Of a stretch of DNA of 64,000 bases, positions 31,356-39,632 are shown in pieces. A model generated the notes under the pieces. The model had not been told where the DNA came from. It was given only the letters and a program-made list of their open reading frames with translations, and did no database searches. Every line of letters begins with the position of its first letter. Position 1 is the stretch's first letter. The stretch covers positions 1-64,000 of the forward strand of contig JAOBJO010000001.1 in NCBI GenBank assembly GCA_025728535.1. The letters are read 5' to 3'. Source of the DNA: Candidatus Lightella neohaematopini. GTDB taxonomy: Bacteria > Pseudomonadota > Gammaproteobacteria > Enterobacterales > Enterobacteriaceae. A program made the position numbers and the translations under genes.

Positions 31356-31793
31356 ATGTATTTAAATTCATTAGATATATCTAAAATATCAAAAAAACAC
31401 AAAACCCGTTTAGGTAGAGGTATAAGTTCTGGATTAGGAAAAACTAGTGGTAGAGGTCATAAAGGACAAAAATCTCGTTCAGGAAAGAAAATTGGTCGTA
31501 ATTTTGAAGGAGGTCAAACTCCAATAAACAGAAGAATTCCTAAATCTGGGTTTATATCAAAAAAGAATATTTATACCAAAGAAATTAGTTTAGATAAATT
31601 ATCTCTTATTAAAGAAAATAAAATTGATCTTAAAGTATTAAAATCATATAATTTAGTTACAAACAATACTAAAAAGGTTAAAATTATCTTAAATAAGAAA
31701 AATTTAGTAGTAAAAAAAATACATATAATTGGTATAAAGGTTAGTGCTAACGCACAACATAATATAGAATCGAATGGTGGTACTATAACGTAA
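31356..31793 (+). CDS. rplO: 50S ribosomal protein L15
   Basis: L15, a late-assembly 50S protein; 145 aa (E. coli 144). The Gly/Arg-rich N-terminus (RGHKGQKSRSGKK, FEGGQTPINRRIPKSGF) is conserved; the C-terminal globular part is Lys/Asn-rich but keeps VSANAQHNIESNGG. Confidence 0.97.
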   Translation: MYLNSLDISKISKKHKTRLGRGISSGLGKTSGRGHKGQKSRSGKKIGRNFEGGQTPINRRIPKSGFISKKNIYTKEISLDKLSLIKENKIDLKVLKSYNLVTNNTKKVKIILNKKNLVVKKIHIIGIKVSANAQHNIESNGGTIT

Positions 31794-31803
31794 TTAATTT
31801 AAT

Positions 31804-33117
31804 ATGATAAAACAAATAAATTATAATAATAAACAAAGTTTGTACGAATTAAAGTCTAGAATACTGTTTGTTATTGTTGCTCTTATTGTTTTTCGTATGG
31901 GATCATTTATACCAATTCCTGGAATTGATGTATCTACAATTGCAGAACTAGTAACTCAACAAAGAGGAACTATTGTTGAAGTTCTTAATATGTTTTCAGG
32001 AGGTGCTTTAAGCAGAGCATCAATATTTTCATTAGGTATTATGCCATACATTTCATCATCTATAATCGTACAATTTTTAACTTTTATACATCCAAAGTTT
32101 ATAGAAATAAAAAAAGATGGTGAAATTGGCAGACGTAAAATTAATAGATATATTAGATATGGTACACTAATATTAGCTATATTTCAATCTTTAGGTATCT
32201 CAATTAGTCTACCAAGCATACCAATAGTTAATAGATTAATTATCAATCCAAATATATTATTTTATTTTATTTCTTCAATTAGTTTAATATGCGGTACTAT
32301 ATTATTAATGTGGATAGGTGAACAAATTACTGAAAATGGTATTGGTAATGGTATATCAATTATAATATTTACTGGAATTATAGCTGATTTACCTACTACC
32401 ATTATCCATACTATTGAACAAATTAGACAAGATAATTTAAATATAATTCTAATTACAACGATCACAATATTTATTTTTATAATAATTTTTTTAGTTGTAT
32501 TTATTGAAAGTGGACAAAGAAAAATTATTGTGAATTATGCTAGAAGACAACATGGTAGAAGAATGTATAATGCGCAAAGTACACATTTACCATTAAAGAT
32601 TAATATGTCTGGAGTTATACCAGCAATATTTGCTTCCAGTATAATATTGTTTCCTACTACGATAATTTCTTGGTTTAGTAATAGTTATAAGTCAGATAGT
32701 TGGTTACATTTAATTTTAATATATTTACAACCAGGACAATACATACATATAATATTATATTCAGTAGCAATAATATTTTTTTGTTTTTTTTACACAAACT
32801 TAGTATTTAACTCTAGAGAAACAGCTGATAATCTAAAAAAATCTGGAGCTTTTATTCCAGGTATTAGACCTGGAGAGAAAACAGCTAGATATATTAATAA
32901 CATAACCAACAAACTAACTTTAATTGGTGCATTATATATTATAGTTATATGTCTTATACCAGAATTTATGCATAATATTATAAGAGTACCATTTAATTTT
33001 GGAGGAACATCTTTATTAATTGCAATTATAGTAATCATGGATTGTATATCACATATACAAACAATTATGATTTCAAATCAATATGATTCTATAATAAAAA
33101 GAGTAAATTTAAAATAA
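31804..33117 (+). CDS. secY: preprotein translocase subunit SecY
   Basis: The pore of the SecYEG channel; 437 aa (E. coli 443), with about ten membrane segments. FIPIPGIDV, the plug-region [21 protein letters not shown], and cytoplasmic-loop residues RQHGRR and IPGIRPGE, which contact SecA and the ribosome, are conserved. With secE and yidC it shows that a working export/insertion route is kept. secG is not in the window. Confidence 0.98.
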   Translation: MIKQINYNNKQSLYELKSRILFVIVALIVFRMGSFIPIPGIDVSTIAELVTQQRGTIVEVLNMFSGGALSRASIFSLGIMPYISSSIIVQFLTFIHPKFIEIKKDGEIGRRKINRYIRYGTLILAIFQSLGISISLPSIPIVNRLIINPNILFYFISSISLICGTILLMWIGEQITENGIGNGISIIIFTGIIADLPTTIIHTIEQIRQDNLNIILITTITIFIFIIIFLVVFIESGQRKIIVNYARRQHGRRMYNAQSTHLPLKINMSGVIPAIFASSIILFPTTIISWFSNSYKSDSWLHLILIYLQPGQYIHIILYSVAIIFFCFFYTNLVFNSRETADNLKKSGAFIPGIRPGEKTARYINNITNKLTLIGALYIIVICLIPEFMHNIIRVPFNFGGTSLLIAIIVIMDCISHIQTIMISNQYDSIIKRVNLK

Positions 33118-33130
33118 TTAGATTATAAAA

Positions 33131-33244
33131 ATGAAAGTTCGTTCATCAATAAAAAAAATTTGTCGCTATTGTAAGATTGTCAAACGTAGTAGAGTACTAC
33201 GTGTGATATGTAATGATCCAAAGCATAAACAACGGCAAGGTTAA
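33131..33244 (+). CDS. rpmJ: 50S ribosomal protein L36
   Basis: A 37-aa reading frame ([20 protein letters not shown]...) between secY and rpsM, matching E. coli L36 (38 aa). The zinc ligands C11, C14, C27 and H32 are present, so this is the zinc-binding paralogue. It begins 13 bases after the secY stop, in the conserved spc-operon end position. Confidence 0.96.
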   Translation: MKVRSSIKKICRYCKIVKRSRVLRVICNDPKHKQRQG

Positions 33245-33271
33245 AGTTATATAAAACTAAAAGGAAAAGTT

Positions 33272-33622
33272 ATGATACGTATAGCAGGTGTAAATATCAC
33301 AGAAAATAAACACATTTGTGTGGCTTTGAGATCAATATATGGTATTGGTAAAAATACTGCAAATAATATCTGTATATCAGCTAAAATTAATCCATATGCT
33401 AAAGTTAGCATATTATCAGAAAGCGATATTAATAAAGTACGTGATATTATATCAACACTAACTGTTGAAGGTGACTTACGTCGTAAAATTACATTAAATA
33501 TTAAACGCTTAATAGATTTAGGTACCTATCGGGGATTACGCCATAAATATCATTTACCAACTAGAGGACAACGAACTAGAACTAATGCAAAGACCTGTAA
33601 GAAGTTAAAAAATATTAATTAA
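33272..33622 (+). CDS. rpsM: 30S ribosomal protein S13
   Basis: S13, which contacts the P-site tRNA and forms bridge B1; 116 aa (E. coli 118). [38 protein letters not shown] are conserved. An AAGGAAAAG ribosome-binding site precedes it. First gene of the alpha operon. Confidence 0.98.
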   Translation: MIRIAGVNITENKHICVALRSIYGIGKNTANNICISAKINPYAKVSILSESDINKVRDIISTLTVEGDLRRKITLNIKRLIDLGTYRGLRHKYHLPTRGQRTRTNAKTCKKLKNIN

Positions 33623-33635
33623 AAGTAGGTATGAA

Positions 33636-34031
33636 ATGAATATTACTTCTAATAAAATTAACAAGAAAAAAAAATTAAGAAAACAATTAACAGATGGTAT
33701 TGCGCATATACATGCATCATTTAATAATACTATAATTACAATCACTGATAAATATGGTAATACTTTAGGTTGGGCAACTTCTGGTGGATCTGGTTTTAGA
33801 GGATCAAGAAAATCTACTCCATTTGCAGCACAAATAGCAACTGAGCGTTGTTCAAATTATGTAAAAGAATATGGAATAAAAAATTTAGAGGTTATGATAA
33901 ATGGACCAGGTCCTGGTAGAGAATCAGCAATTAGAGCATTAAATAATGCTGGTTTTCGTATTACGAATATTACAGATGTTACTCCAATTCCTCATAATGG
34001 TTGCAGAGCACCAAAAAAAAGAAGAGTATAA
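33636..34031 (+). CDS. rpsK: 30S ribosomal protein S11
   Basis: S11 on the 30S platform; 131 aa (E. coli 129). [33 protein letters not shown] and [18 protein letters not shown] match the family end to end, including the Asn-Gly pair that isomerises in E. coli. Confidence 0.98.
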   Translation: MNITSNKINKKKKLRKQLTDGIAHIHASFNNTIITITDKYGNTLGWATSGGSGFRGSRKSTPFAAQIATERCSNYVKEYGIKNLEVMINGPGPGRESAIRALNNAGFRITNITDVTPIPHNGCRAPKKRRV

Positions 34032-34054
34032 ATAAATTCATAATAGGAATAGAT

Positions 34055-34675
34055 ATGGCAAAATTTATTGGTCCAAAATTAAAATTGAGTCGGCGTGAGG
34101 GAATCGATTTGTTTTTAAAATCAGGAATACGAGCAATTGATTCTAAATGTAAAATAAATCAATTACCTGGTCAACATATAACTAGAAAATCACGTATGTC
34201 AGATTATGGTATACAGTTAAGAGAAAAACAAAAGGTACGTCGTATTTATGGTATATTAGAAAAACAGTTTATTAAATTATATAAAAAAGCATCTCGTAAC
34301 AAAAAAAATACAGGTGAGTATTTATTATCTTTGTTAGAGTATCGATTAGATAATGTTATATATCGTATTGGATTTAGCTCTACTAGAGCTGAAGCACGTC
34401 AATTAATTAATCATAAAGCAATTAAAGTAAATAATCGTGTTGTTAACATTTCTTCTTATCAAGTTAAAATTAATGATATTATTACTGTTAATGATAATGC
34501 TAAACAGCAATCAAGAATTTTAGCTGCATTAGAGTTATCATCACAATATGAATCACCTAAATGGATTAGTATAGATACTAAAAATATGTGTGGTAAAATT
34601 ATACGTAATATAAATCGTGAGGATTTGCCACTAGATATTAATGAACATTTAATTGTTGAACTTTATTCTAAATAG
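34055..34675 (+). CDS. rpsD: 30S ribosomal protein S4
   Basis: S4 nucleates 30S assembly and in E. coli represses the alpha operon; 206 aa from the ATG at 34055 ([16 protein letters not shown]), the exact family length. The open frame extends 18 codons back into rpsK but without homology. The S4 RNA-binding domain ([20 protein letters not shown]) is intact. Confidence 0.98.
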   Translation: MAKFIGPKLKLSRREGIDLFLKSGIRAIDSKCKINQLPGQHITRKSRMSDYGIQLREKQKVRRIYGILEKQFIKLYKKASRNKKNTGEYLLSLLEYRLDNVIYRIGFSSTRAEARQLINHKAIKVNNRVVNISSYQVKINDIITVNDNAKQQSRILAALELSSQYESPKWISIDTKNMCGKIIRNINREDLPLDINEHLIVELYSK

Positions 34676-34685
34676 AGATATAAAA

Positions 34686-35657
34686 ATGTACTTTTATACA
34701 ACAGAATTATTAAAACCAAAATTGGTTAGTGTTAAACAAATAAATACTACTTGTTCACAAGTTATTCTAGAACCTTTAGAAAGAGGTTTTGGTTACACTT
34801 TAGGTAATGCGCTACGTAGAATATTACTATCTTCAATACCAGGTTGTGCTGTTACAGAAGTAGAAATTGATGGTGTATTACATGAATATAGCGTTAAAGA
34901 AGGAGTTAAAGAAGATATAGTAGAGATTATTTTAAATTTAAAAGATCTAGCGGTAAGAATACATAATAAAGATAGTGTAGTATTAGATTTATATAAATCT
35001 GGTGTAGGACCAGTAACAGCAGCCGATATTATTCATAACGTCAATGTTGATATTTTTAATAAACAACACGTCATATGCCATTTAACACATAATGATGCTT
35101 CTATTAGTATGAAAATTAAAATACAATGGGGTAGAGGTTATGTACCTGCTTGTAATCAACTAGTAGAAAATAGATCTATAGGTAAGTTACTTTTAGATGC
35201 ATGTTACAGTCCTATTGAACGTATTGCTTACAGAGTAGAAGCAGCTAGAGTAGAACAACGTACTGATTTAGATAGATTAGTATTGGATATAGAAACTAAT
35301 GGTACTATTAATCCGGAAGAAGCAATCAGATATGCTGCAACAATATTATCACAACAATTAGATACATTTGTTGATTTAAATAATCAACGACAACCAGAAG
35401 TAAAAAAACAAGAACCTGAATTTGATCCAATATTATTAAGATCTGTTGAAGATTTAGAATTAACAGTTCGATCAGCTAATTGTTTAAAGGCAGAATCAAT
35501 TCGTTATATAGGTGATCTAGTACAAAAAACTGAAGTTGAATTATTAAAAACACCAAATCTTGGTAAAAAATCACTTACCGAAATCAAGGATATATTATCT
35601 TCTTATGGATTAACTTTAGGTATGCAGTTAAAGAATTGGCCACCTAATAATAAATAA
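34686..35657 (+). CDS. rpoA: DNA-directed RNA polymerase subunit alpha
   Basis: Alpha subunit, scaffold of RNA polymerase; 323 aa (E. coli 329) from the ATG at 34686 ([14 protein letters not shown]); an upstream in-frame codon would overlap rpsD with no homology. The assembly domain has [22 protein letters not shown]. The linker at about 235-248 precedes a complete C-terminal domain ([19 protein letters not shown]), including the residues equivalent to R265 and N268 that bind UP elements. Promoter regulation through the C-terminal domain may therefore persist. Confidence 0.98.
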   Translation: MYFYTTELLKPKLVSVKQINTTCSQVILEPLERGFGYTLGNALRRILLSSIPGCAVTEVEIDGVLHEYSVKEGVKEDIVEIILNLKDLAVRIHNKDSVVLDLYKSGVGPVTAADIIHNVNVDIFNKQHVICHLTHNDASISMKIKIQWGRGYVPACNQLVENRSIGKLLLDACYSPIERIAYRVEAARVEQRTDLDRLVLDIETNGTINPEEAIRYAATILSQQLDTFVDLNNQRQPEVKKQEPEFDPILLRSVEDLELTVRSANCLKAESIRYIGDLVQKTEVELLKTPNLGKKSLTEIKDILSSYGLTLGMQLKNWPPNNK

Positions 35658-35706
35658 TTTAAAGTTAGTAATTTTTTAATAAAATTATTATTTTAGGAGA
35701 ACAGGT

Positions 35707-36075
35707 ATGCGTCATCGAAAAATTGGTAGAAAATTTAATCGTAAAAATAATCATAAGTTAGCAATGTTGTATAATTTAGCACAATCATTAATTAATTATG
35801 AAGTTGTTAAAACTACTTTACCAAAGGCTAAAGAATTACGTCGCTTTATTGAACCATTAATTACAAAAGCAAAAGTAAATAATATACATAATAGAAGACA
35901 AGTATTTATTAAAATACGTAATAGTAAAATATTAGAAAAATTATTTAATGAAATAGCTCCACGTTTTATTAACTACTGTAGTGGTTATACCAGAATTTTA
36001 AAATGTGGTTATCGCCATGGAGATAATGCTCCTATGGCTTATATTGAATTTGTATTGAGAAATCGTAGAAAATAA
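35707..36075 (+). CDS. rplQ: 50S ribosomal protein L17
   Basis: L17, last gene of the alpha operon; 122 aa (E. coli 127). [16 protein letters not shown] and [22 protein letters not shown] are conserved. It has one of the clearest ribosome-binding sites in the window, AGGAG at 35695-35699. Its stop lies 2 bases from the stop of convergent fmt, leaving no room for a terminator. Confidence 0.98.
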   Translation: MRHRKIGRKFNRKNNHKLAMLYNLAQSLINYEVVKTTLPKAKELRRFIEPLITKAKVNNIHNRRQVFIKIRNSKILEKLFNEIAPRFINYCSGYTRILKCGYRHGDNAPMAYIEFVLRNRRK

Positions 36076-36077
36076 GT

Positions 36078-37034
36078 TTAATTTAACATAGTACCTATTG
36101 AAAATAATGTGTTAGCAGTAATTAGTATATTGCGATTTATAGCATTTACATAAATACTACTATTTTTATTAATTACTTTCATCGATGTAAGAATTATTAT
36201 TCCATAACCGGTAGTAATATATATCCCCCATTTATTATAGTGTATTATTGTTCCTGGTATCTTCTTAATATGATAACTAATTGCTATAGCATCTATAACT
36301 TTAACTACATGATTTTGATAATAAAAATAAGCTATCGGCCAAGGATTAAATGCATTAATTATATTTACTAATTTAGTATTTGACAAAAACCAATTAATTT
36401 TTGCTTCACTTTTAGCTATTTTCTTAGCATATGTAACATTAATATTATTTTGTACAATACTACTGACATTAAATAAATTAATTTTTAATAGTTCAATTAA
36501 TACTATTGCACCTATTCTAGCTAATCTTTTACATAAAGTAATACTACTGTCATATTTTTTTATTACACAAATTCTTTGACATAAAATATTACCGGTATCC
36601 AAATTATTATTTATTTTAATAATGGTAATACCAGTAATACAATCACCATTGTATATAGCTCTTTGAATTGGTGCTGCTCCTCGCCATCTAGGTAATAATG
36701 AACCATGAATATTTAAGCAACCAAATTTTGGTATGTCTAATATAGATTCTGATAATTTGCTTCCATAAGAAGCAATGATAATTAAATCAACTATTAATTT
36801 TGATAATGTCATTTGTATATCATCTAAAGATTTAGATAATAATATTGGTATATTATATTTAATTGCAACTTTGATGATTAAGTTTGATATATGCTTTTTG
36901 TTTCTTTTAGAAAATTTGGGTTTTGGTTTTGTAATGATTAAAATAATATAGTATTTTTCTTTAATTAATTTTATTAAATGATATAAAGAAAAAATTGAGG
37001 AACCAATAAATACGATACGTAAATTTTTTTTCAT
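36078..37034 (-). CDS. fmt: methionyl-tRNA formyltransferase
   Basis: Formylates initiator Met-tRNA with 10-formyl-tetrahydrofolate; 318 aa (E. coli 315). The catalytic segment LNIHGSLLPRWRGAAPIQ (residues 107-124) holds the Asn and His of the active site, and the matching Asp lies in NNNLDTG. The C-terminal tRNA-binding domain is Lys/Asn/Ile-rich but complete. It needs a folate cofactor, which is relevant to pabA retention. It is 8 bases after def. Confidence 0.97.
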   Translation of the reverse strand: MKKNLRIVFIGSSIFSLYHLIKLIKEKYYIILIITKPKPKFSKRNKKHISNLIIKVAIKYNIPILLSKSLDDIQMTLSKLIVDLIIIASYGSKLSESILDIPKFGCLNIHGSLLPRWRGAAPIQRAIYNGDCITGITIIKINNNLDTGNILCQRICVIKKYDSSITLCKRLARIGAIVLIELLKINLFNVSSIVQNNINVTYAKKIAKSEAKINWFLSNTKLVNIINAFNPWPIAYFYYQNHVVKVIDAIAISYHIKKIPGTIIHYNKWGIYITTGYGIIILTSMKVINKNSSIYVNAINRNILITANTLFSIGTMLN

Positions 37035-37042
37035 AAATTAAA

Positions 37043-37534
37043 CTATAAATTACGGGCTATAATATTTTTTATATAATTTTTTTTAGATAATGATAGTCTA
37101 TCTATAAATAATAATCCGTTTAAATGATCAATCTCATGTTGAATACAAACTGATAACAATGATTCTGCATGTAATTCAAATTGCTTACCATAATAATCCA
37201 ATGATTGTAGTATTATTTTTTCTGATCTAATAACAGGAGCACTAATATTAGGTATTGATAAGCAACTTTCTTCCATAATAATTTTACCAAATTTTTTTAT
37301 AATTTTAGGGTTTATTAAAATTAATTGTTGATTACGTTTCTTAGAAATATCAATAACAACAATACATTTATTTATATTAACTTGTGTTGCAGCTAAACCT
37401 ATACCATTAGCAAGATACATTGTTTCAAACATATCATTAATAATTTTATTAATATTACGATCTATTTTATAAACTAAATTAGCTTTCTTTTTTAATTTTT
37501 TATTAGGATAATACAATATTTTTAATATAGACAT
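37043..37534 (-). CDS. def: peptide deformylase
   Basis: Metal-dependent removal of N-formyl groups from nascent proteins; 163 aa (E. coli 169). Motif 1 GIGLAATQ (44-51) and motif 3 QHEIDH are intact. Motif 2, normally EGCLS, reads ESCLS (89-93), keeping the Cys metal ligand but replacing Gly. I start at the ATG at 37534; the frame opens two codons earlier at TTG. It precedes fmt in the usual def-fmt pair. Confidence 0.96.
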   Translation of the reverse strand: MSILKILYYPNKKLKKKANLVYKIDRNINKIINDMFETMYLANGIGLAATQVNINKCIVVIDISKKRNQQLILINPKIIKKFGKIIMEESCLSIPNISAPVIRSEKIILQSLDYYGKQFELHAESLLSVCIQHEIDHLNGLLFIDRLSLSKKNYIKNIIARNL

Positions 37535-37643
37535 AATCAATATTATCTTTTATTTATTATTAATGATATAATACAATTATTAACTACATTTATCTACTAA
37601 AATTATATTGTAGTAAACATATTAATTATATAATATTCACGTA

Positions 37644-38216
37644 ATGAATAATAATTCATTTAATATAAATGAAATAAACAAAATTGTGTTAGCATTAAAA
37701 GATAAAAAAATAATTGCTTACCCTACTGAGTCAGTATTTGGATTAGGTTGTGATCCTGATTATGAAATAGTAGTAAAAAAAATATTAATATTAAAAAATA
37801 GACCAATTGAAAAAGGATTAATATTAGTAGCCTCAAATTACGAGCAAATAAAAAAATACATTGATGAAACAAAAATAACTATTGATATAAAAAAAAGATT
37901 ATTTTCTAGTTGGCCAGGACCAATAAGCTGGGCATTACCAGCTAACAGTAATGTTCCAGTGTGGTTAACTGGTAAATATGATAAATTAGTAGTACGTATA
38001 AGTAATTTTTTACCTATCAGGTTAATTTGTCAAAAATTTGGTAAAGCAATAATATCTACTAGTGCTAATGTTAGTCAACAATTACCAGCTCGTACCGTAG
38101 ATGAAGTATATAAATTATTTGGATCGAAAGTAGTAATTATGAATGATATCGTGGGTAAATTACCATGTCCTACTAAAATTTGTGATGCTATAAGTAATAC
38201 TATTATTCGTGGTTAG
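37644..38216 (+). CDS. tsaC: L-threonylcarbamoyladenylate synthase
   Basis: Makes threonylcarbamoyl-AMP, the first intermediate of the universal t6A37 modification of ANN-decoding tRNAs; 190 aa, exactly E. coli TsaC. The YPTESVFGLGCD, KNRPIEKGLIL and STSANVS motifs of the YrdC fold are present. It is transcribed divergently from def and lies 4 bases before aroE, as in the E. coli tsaC-aroE pair. Confidence 0.95.
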   Translation: MNNNSFNINEINKIVLALKDKKIIAYPTESVFGLGCDPDYEIVVKKILILKNRPIEKGLILVASNYEQIKKYIDETKITIDIKKRLFSSWPGPISWALPANSNVPVWLTGKYDKLVVRISNFLPIRLICQKFGKAIISTSANVSQQLPARTVDEVYKLFGSKVVIMNDIVGKLPCPTKICDAISNTIIRG

Positions 38217-38220
38217 TAAA

Positions 38221-39033
38221 ATGTGTAAATTTGCTGTATTAGGTAACCCAATAAAACATAGTAAATCACCATTAATATATAATATTTTTGCATCATTAAC
38301 AAACATTAAATGTAGTAAATATACAAAAATATTAGCATCAAAAGATAATTTTGACATAATAGTAAATAATTTTTTTATTAATGGTGGATTAGGAATGAAT
38401 ATTACTGCTCCGTTTAAAGAACATGCAGTTAAGTTATGTAATAATATTAGTTACATTAGTAATATTACTAAAGTAGTAAATGTAATAAAAAAACAAAAGG
38501 ATGGAACATTATTTGGTGATAATACTGACGGAGTTGGTCTTATAAATGATTTAATAAGATTAAAATTATTAGAATATAACAATAATATACTATTAATTGG
38601 GGCTGGTGGAGTAGCTAAAATTATAGTAATGTTTTTGTTATCCTATGGATGTAAAGTATTTATTACTAATAGAAATATTGATAGAGTAGTAGATTTATAT
38701 GACTTTTATAAACAATTAAATTCAATGTATAATATTGTATTATTACCAATACAGCATATTAATAAATATAATTATGATTTAGTTATCAATGCTACTCCGG
38801 TCGTACTAAATATTAGTAAGATGAAATTATCCAATACTATTAAAAAAACAGCTAAATTTTACGATTTATACTATCATAAAAACTATAAATCTGTGTTATT
38901 AAAACGTTATAAAGAAAAAATTAGTTATTATGATGGTATTGGTATGTTAATTTATCAGGCTGCATACTCATTTTTTTTATGGCATGGTGTTTATCCACCA
39001 GTATCATTAACACTAAAATACTTTAATAGATAA
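38221..39033 (+). CDS. aroE: shikimate dehydrogenase
   Basis: NADPH-dependent reduction of 3-dehydroshikimate to shikimate; 270 aa (E. coli 272) from the ATG at 38221. The shikimate-binding NPIKHSKSP, the catalytic Lys in ITAPFKEHA, NTDGVGL and the dinucleotide loop GAGGVAK are present. NRNIDRV fits the NADP-binding region. A GTG start 12 bases upstream would overlap tsaC and is less likely. Confidence 0.96.
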   Translation: MCKFAVLGNPIKHSKSPLIYNIFASLTNIKCSKYTKILASKDNFDIIVNNFFINGGLGMNITAPFKEHAVKLCNNISYISNITKVVNVIKKQKDGTLFGDNTDGVGLINDLIRLKLLEYNNNILLIGAGGVAKIIVMFLLSYGCKVFITNRNIDRVVDLYDFYKQLNSMYNIVLLPIQHINKYNYDLVINATPVVLNISKMKLSNTIKKTAKFYDLYYHKNYKSVLLKRYKEKISYYDGIGMLIYQAAYSFFLWHGVYPPVSLTLKYFNR

Positions 39034-39090
39034 TATAAAATTTACTAAATAAAAATAAAATTTTACTCTAGTTTTAGTGTATTATTAACT

Positions 39091-39111
39091 TTAGCTTATT
39101 TATTAAGCTAA
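39091..39111 (+). terminator. hairpin downstream of aroE
   Basis: A perfect 8-bp inverted repeat (TTAGCTTA / TAAGCTAA) with a 5-base loop lies 57 bases past the aroE stop. It could end the tsaC-aroE transcript. A continuous U run is missing, so efficiency is doubtful. Being symmetric it could also act on a minus-strand transcript from 39303. Confidence 0.4.
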
Positions 39112-39285
39112 TAAATATTATAAGGAGTATCAATTTTAGTTTTTGATTAATTATATAATTAATTATTTAGTACATAATAAAAAACCAGATATTACTAATA
39201 AATAAAATAAAGAAATTAATAATGGAGTATTTTATAATTTTTTTTATTATAACTATTTTAATACTAATTAACTAACCATTTACTA

Positions 39286-39339
39286 TTTGTTAAAGAATGT
39301 ATTTCTATAATTATAGTTATAACTTTTAACTTATCACAA
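39286..39339 (-). promoter_or_regulatory. promoter and boxA-like element of unknown target
   Basis: On the minus strand TTGTGA (39334-39339), an 18-base spacer and a perfect TATAAT (39310-39315) are followed about 12 bases later by ATTCTTTAACAAA (39286-39298). This closely resembles the boxA core CTCTTTAACA found in rRNA leaders. No rRNA, tRNA or coding gene lies downstream on this strand before aroE, which would be read antisense. It may be a relic of a lost rrn leader or chance in AT-rich DNA. Confidence 0.3.
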
Positions 39340-39632
39340 TTCTTTATAATATATATTTTAATTAAAATGTAATTTATTAGCTATACTAAAATTTTTTATA
39401 AAGCAAATAAATAAGATAAGAGAAACTTATAGTAATTAGAAATATTTATATCCAATAAATTATAATAATTATATATTTGCTATTAATTATTAATTTATAT
39501 ATTTAAAAAATATTAATTAGTACTTTAATAATTAGTATTATATTCTTTATTAAAGAAATTTATATAGTTTTTATAGTTATTATTATATAAGTTTATTAGT
39601 ATTTAATAAGATTGATAATACAAACTAGTTTC

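Larger units (their letters stand above)
39034..39632 (+). other. 600-bp AT-rich region with no gene
   Basis: This is the only gap over 300 bases. All six frames are broken by frequent stops; the best short frame is 17 codons of hydrophobic residues from 39222, with no ribosome-binding site, and I do not call it. It lies at a synteny break between aroE and plsB (far apart in E. coli) and is probably decayed DNA. It contains a hairpin just after aroE, an orphan AAGGAG at 39122-39127 without a start codon, and a minus-strand promoter plus boxA-like element. Confidence 0.75.

Noticed and set aside
39222-39275. 17-codon hydrophobic frame in the aroE-plsB gap
   Set aside because: No ribosome-binding site, no known family, and length expected by chance in AT-rich DNA.
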